From: an uncultured Prevotellaceae bacterium | GTDB taxonomy: Bacteria > Bacteroidota > Bacteroidia > Bacteroidales > Bacteroidaceae | DNA: 64,000 bases | NCBI GenBank assembly: GCA_900315105.1 | Contig: OMXX01000017.1 | Coordinates: forward strand, 26,967-90,966 | Reading direction: 5' to 3' | Shown here: positions 50,601 through 58,502 of the stretch, in pieces | How the letters are laid out: each line of letters begins with the position of its first letter | Position numbering within the stretch: position 1 is the stretch's first letter | Notes under the pieces: generated by a model | Databases searched by the model: none | Seen by the model: only the letters and a program-made list of their open reading frames with translations | Told to the model about the DNA's origin: nothing | Made by a program: the position numbers and the translations under genes

Positions 50601-52812
50601 TGGTACCATTGCGGCTTACAATACCGCCTACACAGGCTACCCACATAACAACAACAACAATGAAAATGTGTTGTGGATTTCAGATGTGTTCATTTCTCCT
50701 TATAGCTTGACATATACGGACAATAGCAGTAAGGTGAATAATGTAAATAGTAAGCCGCAAACCAGAAGGGTAATCCATGTAGATGTAGAAAGAAATGATG
50801 ATAAATATGTATTTAAGCAGCCTACTTTGCCACAGCTTATCATCACTAATGGGACAAATACTAGGAATGAGAAGGTAAGCGATTATAGTAAGGACAATTT
50901 CGATAATGGTACGAAGTCATGTTATATCCGCTTCAGCAGTTCTGCTCCTCATATAGCAAATGTTAATCAGAGTGGTAAGGTTACTGTAACAGGTATTACC
51001 GGCTATGCAACGATCAAGGCAGAGCTTGTATTCGACAATCTGTATGATGGATGTATCTCTACTGCATACCAGATTCGTGTGGAGAACACTCCTAAGACAC
51101 ATCATGTGGAGGAGAATGTAAAGTATGATGTTGCAGAAAAGAAGACCGTAAAGGCAAAGGATGGTTCTGATGCTATCACAATGTCACTTGGTGGTTGGGC
51201 TTATAATGATAACACTTATGCTGGTACTGAGGGTGATGACGTGGATAATAACGGCTCTGCTGTTGATTCATGGAGCAAGGGCTTTGTGTTCGACGAAAGA
51301 AATGATGTTACCCCGGTTGATGGTTTCAATACCTATTCTCAGGGAAGTCAGAATGCCAAGAGTGAAAGCTATGGTAATGATGATGGCAGATATATTCCTA
51401 CAACACAAGTTGTTAGAAATGTTACTCCTTGGACTCTTCCATGCCGTGGTTCATATTTGAAGTTCGATGCAGAGAAACCAGGTGTGCTTACTGTCTATGT
51501 GCTTCAGAATGGTAATCTTGAGAAGTCTGATATAAACAATGACTATTCTGATCAGATTCATTGGCGTCCTGTATATATCACTAACGAAAGAGGTGTGTGT
51601 GTGCCAAGGGTGCAGTATGATACAAATAGTAAGATTTCTGAAAACGATAACTTCTTCAAGGAGGGCCGTCGACGCGCTCAGTTCATTGAGGAAATTGAAG
51701 GTACATATAATCAGCGTCTGAAGGCTTCCCTCCTTGAATGGAAATCAAATGACTATAATCGTTTCAAACTACTCCTTGACCATTGGGAGAATCAGGGATG
51801 GAGGCAGAAAGTCATAAAGACTGGTGATGGTGGATATATGATAATGTCAAAGGGTATTGTGCGCTATTCGTTCAATGTCGTTCCTGGGCAGACATATTAC
51901 GTATTCTCAAATGACACCAAGATTGGTTATGCTGGATATAATTTTGAGGAAGGTAAGATATTGTATGATAATGCAAGTGATGGTTATGATACAAACCCAA
52001 TGTACTCGGCTTCTGTAACCGCAACACCTGTCGTATATAAGGATGAACTCAATTATAATCCTAAATTACCAGAAGGTATAAACAATATGTTCAGCGTTCC
52101 TGTGGAGATTCAACGTTCCTTCAAGGCTAATACATGGAGTTCTATCTGTCTGCCATTCAGTATGAACAGGAAACAGTTGGAAGAGAACTTCGGTGAAGGC
52201 ACTTCTGTTGTACTCCTAAAGCAGGTTATTAATCAGGGATATAAAAAAGGTAGGGTAGAACTGATATGGCATGTCAACCAAGATATTATTGCCGGGTATC
52301 CTTACTTCATACTTCCTACAAAGAATGTGACAAAGATAAAGTTTAATGCACCTTTCCGTAAGGATCAAGACAGGTATTTGGAAAAACCTTATTTGGCAGT
52401 TGGTTCAAATGGTAAGTCTTTCGCCCATAAAGCAAATTACTCATATCACGATAAGTACCCATATGTCTTTGAAGGTAACTTTGTCGATGAGGAAATTCCT
52501 GCTGGTTCTTACGTGATGAGCAATAGCGGTACTCTTGCAAGGGTGAAGAACCCTGTTCCGGCTAAGCCGTTCCGCGCTTATATTAGGTGTATCGATGTTG
52601 CTAATGCAAAGCCTCTTACAACTATGAGCTTCAGCGAATCTGAAGGCGAGACAACATCTATAGAGGAACTGTTGCAAGATAACGGCATTATCCTTGAAAG
52701 TTCTGATGTATATGGAGTTAACGGAGTAAAGGTACGTAGCAATACACATAGCCTTGAGGGACTCTCAAAGGGTATATATGTAGTTAATGGAAAGAAGTAC
52801 GTAGTAAAATAA
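47665..52812 (+). CDS. Very large secreted multidomain protein with LamG-like domain and sorting-like tail
   Basis: 1715 residues, signal peptide ending NTWAQ. Recognisable parts in order: an N-terminal beta region (to about 350); a divergent InlB-type repeat at about 385-440 (TTLDGYDLPAGTAVGQGDTV, KWEFVKWGNSGEYANPRNIV); a LamG/ConA-like jelly roll at about 600-810 (DDEWHYVAYVATNGLKTVTL, FVDGEECGT, FDDIAIYSRALNADEIYDIM); a Big_2-like piece at about 1085-1145 (NQSGKVTVTGITGYATIKAE); and a C-terminal module (TWSSICLPFSMNRKQLEENF...KPFRAYIRC) shared with the DUF4886 protein. The last 30 residues (YGVNGVKVRSNTHSLEGLSK, GIYVVNGKKYVVK) resemble a type IX signal. No catalytic domain is recognised. 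Probably a surface adhesin or glycan-binding protein. Followed after 31 nt by a KYxKP small gene. Confidence 0.8.
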   Translation: MRNNCSKIRIVALLMVMLLGTINTWAQEKVNMARTMFHKWDGVGADASCITTNAAGTAYEASGASWDMTPRQGGVIAGTGEVKKDVYVDLMGYSAIYLEGTKNAYVRLVFNRWSDNDNDLVAIETRFDSNGKLLIDLKNHPDLKNLKFWHLNVIKSSWNNSSTGTITISKIELWKSLEVGFPEKNDAINTQYSLSYEIPNGRQQEFTFVNHSANSSVDNYGWALWATNRERTNDKRKDYFFMNLAPSIQMYDEESGALAEPEESSLYIKNGNDLEPLTDAQMQQFRNDMANGCYVSVKVANYDGIITVYSVMKKDGRVYVYATKYDKYDSSKGAINVFFTVDHALLTNFRAKNDVSTRKVSVGGISYPTNTEERYKTCSVAITTLDGYDLPAGTAVGQGDTVTYHAIPGRKWEFVKWGNSGEYANPRNIVLAGVDIYPYADFQRPANIAFFDPATDRVFFEDFEHLDEPRVAKREIRDDDGNLIRTDVSTNSGIEIVTEESDMAAYEATPEHDKYYYQGKYLNYGGKGRVLKDPVFGKYYQNLADSTNEYTKSVAENFLRIILTDEQRENIGGHICRYNGKYETPKPDEERSATIGFWVNAKIANKYELPLERGSMFCVFSNERFRKADAGSIETGQEPRFMFDLACNGTTYSNMPKSIAGENGGPLTDYDNFFFYGDTVPLTNTPTPSLFGEKFYKNAQDQTTSKFYDDDEWHYVAYVATNGLKTVTLFVDGEECGTKDMTTLGKWLTDFNVKGDFSGRTFYLRNIVLGGFTPHGLFFQKEYYEDAALAFDDIAIYSRALNADEIYDIMEAKQLKRDEWHFTTTLRADGMAGKNLSRLDASTWSGKDGVYTLNRNITKSELQIGHETIFSTEGLKFTGTKGQIIIDQKNGLIGLKRGAEIYVPDLNRGENVYFVVKSDDPEKYPLDPYDLWPINDPCELRTRGVSLYGIQGKEDFSVFTGYKNNNISSQSYGFRVYSHGTIAAYNTAYTGYPHNNNNNENVLWISDVFISPYSLTYTDNSSKVNNVNSKPQTRRVIHVDVERNDDKYVFKQPTLPQLIITNGTNTRNEKVSDYSKDNFDNGTKSCYIRFSSSAPHIANVNQSGKVTVTGITGYATIKAELVFDNLYDGCISTAYQIRVENTPKTHHVEENVKYDVAEKKTVKAKDGSDAITMSLGGWAYNDNTYAGTEGDDVDNNGSAVDSWSKGFVFDERNDVTPVDGFNTYSQGSQNAKSESYGNDDGRYIPTTQVVRNVTPWTLPCRGSYLKFDAEKPGVLTVYVLQNGNLEKSDINNDYSDQIHWRPVYITNERGVCVPRVQYDTNSKISENDNFFKEGRRRAQFIEEIEGTYNQRLKASLLEWKSNDYNRFKLLLDHWENQGWRQKVIKTGDGGYMIMSKGIVRYSFNVVPGQTYYVFSNDTKIGYAGYNFEEGKILYDNASDGYDTNPMYSASVTATPVVYKDELNYNPKLPEGINNMFSVPVEIQRSFKANTWSSICLPFSMNRKQLEENFGEGTSVVLLKQVINQGYKKGRVELIWHVNQDIIAGYPYFILPTKNVTKIKFNAPFRKDQDRYLEKPYLAVGSNGKSFAHKANYSYHDKYPYVFEGNFVDEEIPAGSYVMSNSGTLARVKNPVPAKPFRAYIRCIDVANAKPLTTMSFSESEGETTSIEELLQDNGIILESSDVYGVNGVKVRSNTHSLEGLSKGIYVVNGKKYVVK

Positions 52813-52843
52813 AAAAGAAGAAGGAGGTTGTTAAAAACAGGAA

Positions 52844-53053
52844 ATGAAAAGAAAATATTTTAAACCAATCTGTGAGCAGTTCCTCGTTGAAGAGGAACTG
52901 CTTCAGACTCTCTCAAACCATAATTCCGCAATAGTAACACCTGGAGCCGGAGATTTGGAAGGCGATGATGTGGTTCCGCCAGGTCCGATAATTGTTGATG
53001 ATCCTATAACCGGCTCGGATGATTTCTCTAAAGGTGGATTGATATTTGACTGA
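52844..53053 (+). CDS. Small KYxKP protein behind the 1715-aa secreted protein
   Basis: 69 residues: MKRKYFKPICEQFLVEEELL at the start, an acidic Pro/Gly-rich middle (LEGDDVVPPGPIIVDDP) and the end FSKGGLIFD. No signal peptide, one Cys. It starts 31 nt behind the secreted protein with a purine-rich AAGAAGAAGGAGG just upstream. Same plan and same position as the 47-aa protein at 7907-8050. Function unknown. Confidence 0.7.
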   Translation: MKRKYFKPICEQFLVEEELLQTLSNHNSAIVTPGAGDLEGDDVVPPGPIIVDDPITGSDDFSKGGLIFD

Positions 53054-53089
53054 TGATTGGCTTTTTTGTTGAATTTTATTCATGTTTTC

Positions 53090-53120
53090 TTGCACATGTG
53101 GGAAAAAACTGCTATCTTTG
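53090..53120 (+). promoter_or_regulatory. Pectate lyase promoter
   Basis: TTG (53090-53092), 20 nt spacer, TATCTTTG (53113-53120). Confidence 0.7.
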
Positions 53121-53126
53121 CAGTTG

Positions 53127-53170
53127 AAACGTGTGCGTGCACAGATGGAAGTCTGTGTTCCGTGGCGTTT
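53127..53170 (+). promoter_or_regulatory. Hairpin leader of the pectate lyase gene
   Basis: At the 5' end of the transcript, AAACG (53127) pairs with CGTTT (53166), and inside it CACAGA-TGGAAG-TCTGTG forms a second stem. CGTTTTTAC follows. It could be a stabilising 5' hairpin or a small attenuator. Confidence 0.4.
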
Positions 53171-53216
53171 TTACATACGAAAGCAAGGAATAAGTCATAA
53201 AACATGAATACTTAAT

Positions 53217-54668
53217 ATGAAGGTTATCTCATACAAAATTCTGCCAGTTTCTCTGCTGGCTATTGCAACTATTGTTCCAATCTCACTAAAAGCACAATCA
53301 GATTTTGCTCATTCAGAGTATGATCAATTACAGGCATTCGGCTTTGCGACATGCGATTCTCGTACAGATTCCAACCCGTCCATAGAAAAGGTTATGGGCG
53401 GTGGAGCCTATACCTATGAAGATGCTATGGCTCTTCTTAATGATCCCGCAAGTGGCAAGAAAGTTAAGGTTCTTACTGCGGATAAAGTATATAAGGATGA
53501 TGTTATCAAGAATGCTATCAAGGACAACGATATCGTTATTCTTGATGGTTCTAAGGGTGACTTTGTAATCAAGAAATACATTACGATTCAGAATCAGGGC
53601 TCAGGAACTGGATGTAACAACAAGACGATTCTCGGTATCAATAATGCCCGTCTCGTAACAGAGTGGTATGTTACTCCCGATGTCCTTGCCATTCTCAAGG
53701 AGGCTGATGTGGAGAGCGCTTCAACGAACAAGGGTACAGGAGGCACACTTCCAAATGGGGTGAATGTTGATGAAGAGGCCGAATATCTTACACGAAAGGC
53801 TCTTTATGAGAAATATGGTAATGAGAACTATCGTGAGGCCGGAATCTTCTGTGTGAAGCGTTGTAAGAACATTATCTTCCGTAACCTGTCCTTCGTAGGA
53901 CCAGGTTCCATTGATTGTGGAGGATATGACCTTTTGTCTGTGCAGTATTCAAGTAACGTTTGGGTGGATCATTGCGAGTTCATTGATGGTATTGACGGAA
54001 ATTTCGATATCTCAAATGAGTCGGACATGATTACTGCAAGTTGGAATGATTTCTCATACACCGACCGTTCTCTTATGCATCAGAATACCAACTTGGTAGG
54101 AAGTTCGGATAGTAAGGTTGAAGATGATGATAAGCTGTCAATCACCTTCGCGTTCAATTCGTGGGGCGCTAAGTGCCGTGCTCGTATGCCAATGGCACGT
54201 TATGGACGTTTCCACATGCTGAACAACTATTTCCATTGTGCGGGAAACTCAACAGCTTGCATCAATCCGCGAAAGAATTCAGAATTCCTTATAGAAGGAA
54301 ACTATTTCGAAAAGGGAGTAAAGAAGATTTTTACTCAGCAAGATGCAACTTCTGTTATCTGGACAGATGATAATGTTACGGTTGAAGCATTCTCAAAACC
54401 GGTTAGCTTTGGAGAGTGCTATATTCCATACAGCTATACAAAAATACCGACAGAGATAGTCAAGGATGATGTGAAGACTTTTGCGGGTTCTACAATATGG
54501 GGCTCGACGAAGTATTCTGTGATTCCTGGAGAAGAGATTACTGGTGTGAAATTTGTCGCAGAAAATCATTCCGCATCAGAGGCTACGTTTAATCTTTTGG
54601 GACAGAAAGTGAATTCTAACGCAAAGGGAATTGTAGTCAAAGGCGGTAAGAAATATATCGTAAGATAG
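53217..54668 (+). CDS. Secreted pectate lyase, polysaccharide lyase family 1
   Basis: 483 residues. The signal peptide ends SLKAQ. Right-handed beta-helix of PL1: IIFRNLSFVGPGSIDCGGYD, the VWVDHCEFIDGIDGNFDISN stretch with the vWiDH and Ca-binding Asp residues, and RARMPMARYGRFHMLNNYFH, whose RMPMARYGRFH is the R-x-P-x-x-R catalytic region. It cleaves polygalacturonate by beta-elimination, supplying the unsaturated uronides that KduI (35064-36077) processes. It ends with a short type IX-like tail (FNLLGQKVNSNAKGIVVKGG, KKYIVR). Alone on its transcript, with its own promoter. Confidence 0.9.
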   Translation: MKVISYKILPVSLLAIATIVPISLKAQSDFAHSEYDQLQAFGFATCDSRTDSNPSIEKVMGGGAYTYEDAMALLNDPASGKKVKVLTADKVYKDDVIKNAIKDNDIVILDGSKGDFVIKKYITIQNQGSGTGCNNKTILGINNARLVTEWYVTPDVLAILKEADVESASTNKGTGGTLPNGVNVDEEAEYLTRKALYEKYGNENYREAGIFCVKRCKNIIFRNLSFVGPGSIDCGGYDLLSVQYSSNVWVDHCEFIDGIDGNFDISNESDMITASWNDFSYTDRSLMHQNTNLVGSSDSKVEDDDKLSITFAFNSWGAKCRARMPMARYGRFHMLNNYFHCAGNSTACINPRKNSEFLIEGNYFEKGVKKIFTQQDATSVIWTDDNVTVEAFSKPVSFGECYIPYSYTKIPTEIVKDDVKTFAGSTIWGSTKYSVIPGEEITGVKFVAENHSASEATFNLLGQKVNSNAKGIVVKGGKKYIVR

Positions 54669-54671
54669 ACC

Positions 54672-54790
54672 GTTCTTCCTTCGTTCTTCCTTCGCTCTTC
54701 CTTCGTTCATCCTATAGATCTTAGAGCGGTTCTTCTGCTTTTTCATAAGGGAGTTATAACGGAGGTACATAGGAGGTACTTGGGAATACT
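54672..54790. repeat. Inverted 11-nt-period array after the pectate lyase
   Basis: CGTTCTTCCTT, CGTTCTTCCTT, CGCTCTTCCTT, CGTTCATCCTA, a spacer, then AAGGGAGTTAT, AACGGAGGTAC, ATAGGAGGTAC, TTGGGAATAC. It begins 3 nt after the stop codon. The rest of 54791-54960 is AT-rich with a short ATCGGCATCC...GAATGCCGAT hairpin (54863-54895). Confidence 0.8.
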
Positions 54791-54962
54791 ATAGTAATTG
54801 TGGCTTTTTGCAAAAGCTCAACATTCGGAAAAAATCGTGAAACTCGCGTTCGCTAAATAATAGAATCGGCATCCGTCATCTGATGAATGCCGATTATTTG
54901 ATAGTGGTATTCTCGCTTTTATAATATTTTTTTATCAATAGCTTGAATTATTTTGCCGTAAA

Positions 54963-54994
54963 TTTGGAAATTTCTTTTTTTTTGATTACTTTTG
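54963..54994 (+). promoter_or_regulatory. Promoter of the sensory operon
   Basis: TTTG (54963-54966), 20 nt spacer, TACTTTTG (54987-54994). The leader is about 100 nt and begins GCAATCGCCTAGGCAAATGC; it contains a TGCCGAC...GGGCA hairpin. Confidence 0.7.
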
Positions 54995-55103
54995 CAATCG
55001 CCTAGGCAAATGCCGACAGTCGCGAGGGCAAAACCCAAAGTCCTCAGACCTTACACTTCAGAAAATAAGTACCTATAACTAATTATATTTAATTTGCAAC
55101 CAA

Positions 55104-57164
55104 ATGCCTATTGACCAATTCAATAACAGCTCTGATACACTTATGTCCTATGAACTGCAATTTGAAGAAATGAAACGCATCATGGCAGGTGCAGGATTGG
55201 GCATGTGGTCTGTTGAGAATATAGAAGGACAGCCCCATCGAATGCATCTTAATGCCAAAATGGCCGAGCTTTTGGGCGTTAGCGATGTTTCTGCCATGTC
55301 TCCTGAGGAGATGTATGACTTCTGGTTTAACAGGGTTAAGCCGGAGGGCAGGGAATCTTTGTTTGCATCTGTTGAAAGGATGATGTCAGGCAATGTTGAG
55401 GAGACGACCTATCTTTGGGAGCATCCGGTTCTGGGCGATCGTTATCTTCGTTGTACCGGATCTGGCAGAGTTGAGGGTAAAGGACAGGTTCTTAGCGGCT
55501 ATTGTTCGGATATTACTCATTTTGTGCTCAAGGAAAAGGAGCAGCAAGGGGCTATGGCTCGTATGGGTGCAGAGCTTCAGAGGGCTTATGAGGTCGTGAA
55601 GTTCGTGTCAAAGTCGTGTACTTCCATATATCGCATAAACATGCAGAATGGCAGGCTCATGCATGTCAGTACCGTGAATGAGAAAGTTCATAACGTGCTC
55701 GGAAATGAGGGCGATGCGCGTGAGGGATTCATGGAGTTTTGCGAGAAACTGGTCAAGCCTGAGTGGAAGGAAGACATGCTTGCGTTTACTAACCTCGATT
55801 GGGTGCGTGAGCAGCTGAAGACTCAGCCGATAATCAAACAAGAGTTTGAGTGTAGCGCCTGTGGTTGGGTTATAGGTTCTTTTGTTGCCGGCAAACGTGG
55901 TGATGACGGCTATTGTACGGAAGTGGTTTGGACGACTGTAGATGTCAACGAACAGAAAGAAAAGGAATTGAGGCAGCTTAATGCTCTGGAAGAGGCAAAG
56001 TCAGCTGCGGTGGAGGCAAACCGCGCAAAGAGTTCCTTCCTCTTGAATATGAGTCATGACATCCGTACTCCGATGAATGCGATAATCGGTTTCACAGGCC
56101 TGCTTGAGAAGCATCAGGACGAGCCAGAACGTCGTCATGACTATCTGAAGAAACTGAAGGAATCAAGTGCCTTGCTGTTAGGTCTTATCAATAATGTCCT
56201 GGAAATGTCACGTATTGAGAAAGGACATTTGGATGTAGATATTCAGGCATGGGGCGTAGAACAGATGTATGATATGTTCTGCTCAGTTTTCGTTGATATG
56301 ATGGCGCATAAGGGAATAACCTTCTGCCATTCCATGGATGTAGAGCATGAATATCTTTACTGTGACCCTATAAAGATACGTGATGTGGTGTTGAATCTTC
56401 TCAGCAATGCCTATAAATACACACCTTCGGGTGGTAGGGTGGAGCTATACATCCGTGAGTTGCCATGTGAAGAGGAGGGCAATGTCATAATTGAGACTGT
56501 CGTGAAAGACAATGGTCAGGGAATGTCTGCTGACTATCTTCCACATCTGTTTGAGGAGTTCTCGCGTGAGCATACCACCACGGATATAAAGGTGGAGGGA
56601 ACAGGACTTGGTATGCCTATTGTCAAGAACCTCCTTGACCTTATGGGCGGAACCATAGAGGTTGAGAGCGAACTTGGCAAGGGAACAGCATTCAATGTCC
56701 GTACCAAACATCGCATAGCGAAGAAATCGGATGTCGTCAATGTTGATATGGCGAATATTTCAGGCGTGGATTTCAGGGGAAAGCGAATCCTCCTTGTTGA
56801 GGATAGTGAACTGAATGCGGAGATTGCGATGGAGATTCTTCGTGATGTGGATTTCGTGGTGGAGCGTGCAGAGGATGGCCTTAAATGTGTAGAAATGATA
56901 GACAAGGCACCTGCGGGATATTATGACCTCGTGCTTATGGATATTCAGATGCCAAGGATGAATGGCTATGAGGCTACCCGCATAATCCGTAAGATGGAAG
57001 ATAGGGAAAAGGCAAACATCACGATATTGGCAATGACGGCCAATGCCTTCGAGGAAGACAAACGTGAGGCCCTTGAAGCAGGAATGAATGCGCATCTTTC
57101 AAAGCCTATAGAGGTGGATAAACTTATAAAGACACTCAAGAGAAGTCTGAATTCTCGTAAATGA
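55104..57164 (+). CDS. Cytosolic hybrid histidine kinase (PAS-PAS-HisKA-HATPase-REC)
   Basis: 686 residues with no membrane segment. Two PAS-like sensor domains (about 16-145, with WSVENIEGQPHRMHLNAKMA; and about 165-290). HisKA with SHDIRTPMNAIIGFTGLLEK, phospho-His near residue 318. HATPase_c with N box NLLSNAYKYTPSGG, G1 VKDNGQGM and G2 GTGLGMPI. Receiver domain from about 560 (RILLVEDSELNAEI) with the phospho-Asp in LVLMDIQMPRMNGYEATR near 612 and Lys in LSKPIEVDKL. It lacks its own HPt; a separate HPt is encoded at 61823. Its stop overlaps the next start (ATGA), so it is coupled to the second kinase. Confidence 0.92.
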   Translation: MPIDQFNNSSDTLMSYELQFEEMKRIMAGAGLGMWSVENIEGQPHRMHLNAKMAELLGVSDVSAMSPEEMYDFWFNRVKPEGRESLFASVERMMSGNVEETTYLWEHPVLGDRYLRCTGSGRVEGKGQVLSGYCSDITHFVLKEKEQQGAMARMGAELQRAYEVVKFVSKSCTSIYRINMQNGRLMHVSTVNEKVHNVLGNEGDAREGFMEFCEKLVKPEWKEDMLAFTNLDWVREQLKTQPIIKQEFECSACGWVIGSFVAGKRGDDGYCTEVVWTTVDVNEQKEKELRQLNALEEAKSAAVEANRAKSSFLLNMSHDIRTPMNAIIGFTGLLEKHQDEPERRHDYLKKLKESSALLLGLINNVLEMSRIEKGHLDVDIQAWGVEQMYDMFCSVFVDMMAHKGITFCHSMDVEHEYLYCDPIKIRDVVLNLLSNAYKYTPSGGRVELYIRELPCEEEGNVIIETVVKDNGQGMSADYLPHLFEEFSREHTTTDIKVEGTGLGMPIVKNLLDLMGGTIEVESELGKGTAFNVRTKHRIAKKSDVVNVDMANISGVDFRGKRILLVEDSELNAEIAMEILRDVDFVVERAEDGLKCVEMIDKAPAGYYDLVLMDIQMPRMNGYEATRIIRKMEDREKANITILAMTANAFEEDKREALEAGMNAHLSKPIEVDKLIKTLKRSLNSRK

Positions 57165-58411
57165 TAAATGTTGTACTTCATATTGCAGATTTATTGCACT
57201 GGAGGGTTGCCTTTGGTGTGATACTCTTTGCTGTCTTGATTTGTATTGCCGTATATACATTGTATAAGACATACAAACGTATATTGGAGCATAACAAGAT
57301 GGCAGAGAAACTGCGGGAAACGGCTACACATAGCATCCGCATGAAGGCTCTTACGCAACTGCTGCTCGATAAGACTCAGACGCATGTGTGGGAACTGAAG
57401 GATGGGATGTTCTCTGTTCTGCAATTTGATTCTAAGGCGCTTGATGCAGTCATTCCGATTGAGGAAATGAGGAACCTGGTTACTGCCAGTGCCTTCTACA
57501 AGCACAGGGTGGAGGAGTTCTTCCAAACTGAGGAGCCGGGAAACCATGTCATACAAATGTACGGCTCGTTTGAAGGGCGAGACCCTCATTGGTATGAGCT
57601 GAGTATGATGATTGAGCAGACACCACAGGGGCTCGTACGTAGAGGTACTACTGTGATGATTGACCAGCTGAAGAAGCGTGAGGCAATGGAGCTTGACACA
57701 AACCGTATGCTTGCAAATGCCAAGGAGAAGGATGATTTCATTTCATGTATGAGCCATGAGATAAGGACTCCACTCAATGCCATTGTCGGTATTTCGGAGT
57801 TGCTTGCAAATATGAGGCAGACTCTTACGCAGGAGGAGATTGCATATTTCGAGCGTGAAATCAGCAAGAATAATGTCCTGCTGATGAAGATGATTGAGGA
57901 TATGCTTACCGTAACCCTGATTGACAATAGCGGTATCACCGTTCAGTTTGAGGATCTGCGATATTCGGATTGTACTCCTGAAGTAGCGACAATGAGGGAA
58001 GAAGAAAGCCTGAATCTCTTTGGATTGAAGATTGAGGTTATAGAAACCGGAGAGGATGTGCCTATACGGGCAGACAGGAATCTGCTGCGTAGGATAATGA
58101 TAAACCTCTTTGACAATGCAGCTAAGTTCTCGCCAATGGGTTCTACGGTTACTGTTATCCGTACTGTGACCGACGATGAGGTTATACTCTCGGTAAAGGA
58201 TCAGGGTATAGGTATTGATCCTCAGTATCATAATATGATATTTACCCGATTCTATAAGATTGATCACTTCTCGCAAGGTGCGGGGCTCGGACTTGCCCTA
58301 TGCAAGGAGCTTGCCGAATGTATGGGCGCGAAGATTACGGTTGAGAGCGAACTGGGTAAGGGAAGTACCTTCAACCTGATTTTCAAGAGAGCAGATAAGT
58401 TGAACAATTAA
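57161..58411 (+). CDS. Membrane histidine kinase
   Basis: 416 residues. One N-terminal membrane helix (VAFGVILFAVLICIAVYTLY), a PAS-like region (about 55-170), HisKA with SCMSHEIRTPLNAIVGISEL, HATPase_c with NLFDNAAKFSPMG, VKDQGIGID and GAGLGLALC. It has no receiver domain, so it would phosphorylate a receiver in trans, such as that of the hybrid kinase or the REC-EAL protein. The start overlaps the previous stop by 4 nt. A heptamer array begins in its last codons. Confidence 0.9.
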   Translation: MINVVLHIADLLHWRVAFGVILFAVLICIAVYTLYKTYKRILEHNKMAEKLRETATHSIRMKALTQLLLDKTQTHVWELKDGMFSVLQFDSKALDAVIPIEEMRNLVTASAFYKHRVEEFFQTEEPGNHVIQMYGSFEGRDPHWYELSMMIEQTPQGLVRRGTTVMIDQLKKREAMELDTNRMLANAKEKDDFISCMSHEIRTPLNAIVGISELLANMRQTLTQEEIAYFEREISKNNVLLMKMIEDMLTVTLIDNSGITVQFEDLRYSDCTPEVATMREEESLNLFGLKIEVIETGEDVPIRADRNLLRRIMINLFDNAAKFSPMGSTVTVIRTVTDDEVILSVKDQGIGIDPQYHNMIFTRFYKIDHFSQGAGLGLALCKELAECMGAKITVESELGKGSTFNLIFKRADKLNN

Positions 58412-58437
58412 CAATTAGCAATTAACAATTAACAATT
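58403..58437 (+). repeat. AACAATT heptamer array at the kinase stop codon
   Basis: AACAATT, AACAATT, AGCAATT, AACAATT, AACAATT. The first unit and a half encode Asn-Asn-stop of the second kinase. A GC palindrome copy follows (58454-58490, CTCCCTATGCAGGGAG). Confidence 0.85.
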
Positions 58438-58502
58438 AACATACCGTTCGCCAAAAGTCTCCCTATGCAGGGAGATTTAGAGGGGCTAGAGACAGAATTT
58501 CG

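Noticed and set aside
55000..55075. Possible c-di-GMP (GEMM) riboswitch in the leader of the sensory operon
   Set aside because: GGCAAA, CAAAG and CCTCAGACC words recall GEMM-I, but the second helix with the tetraloop-receptor is missing and the spacing is wrong. A covariance-model search would decide.
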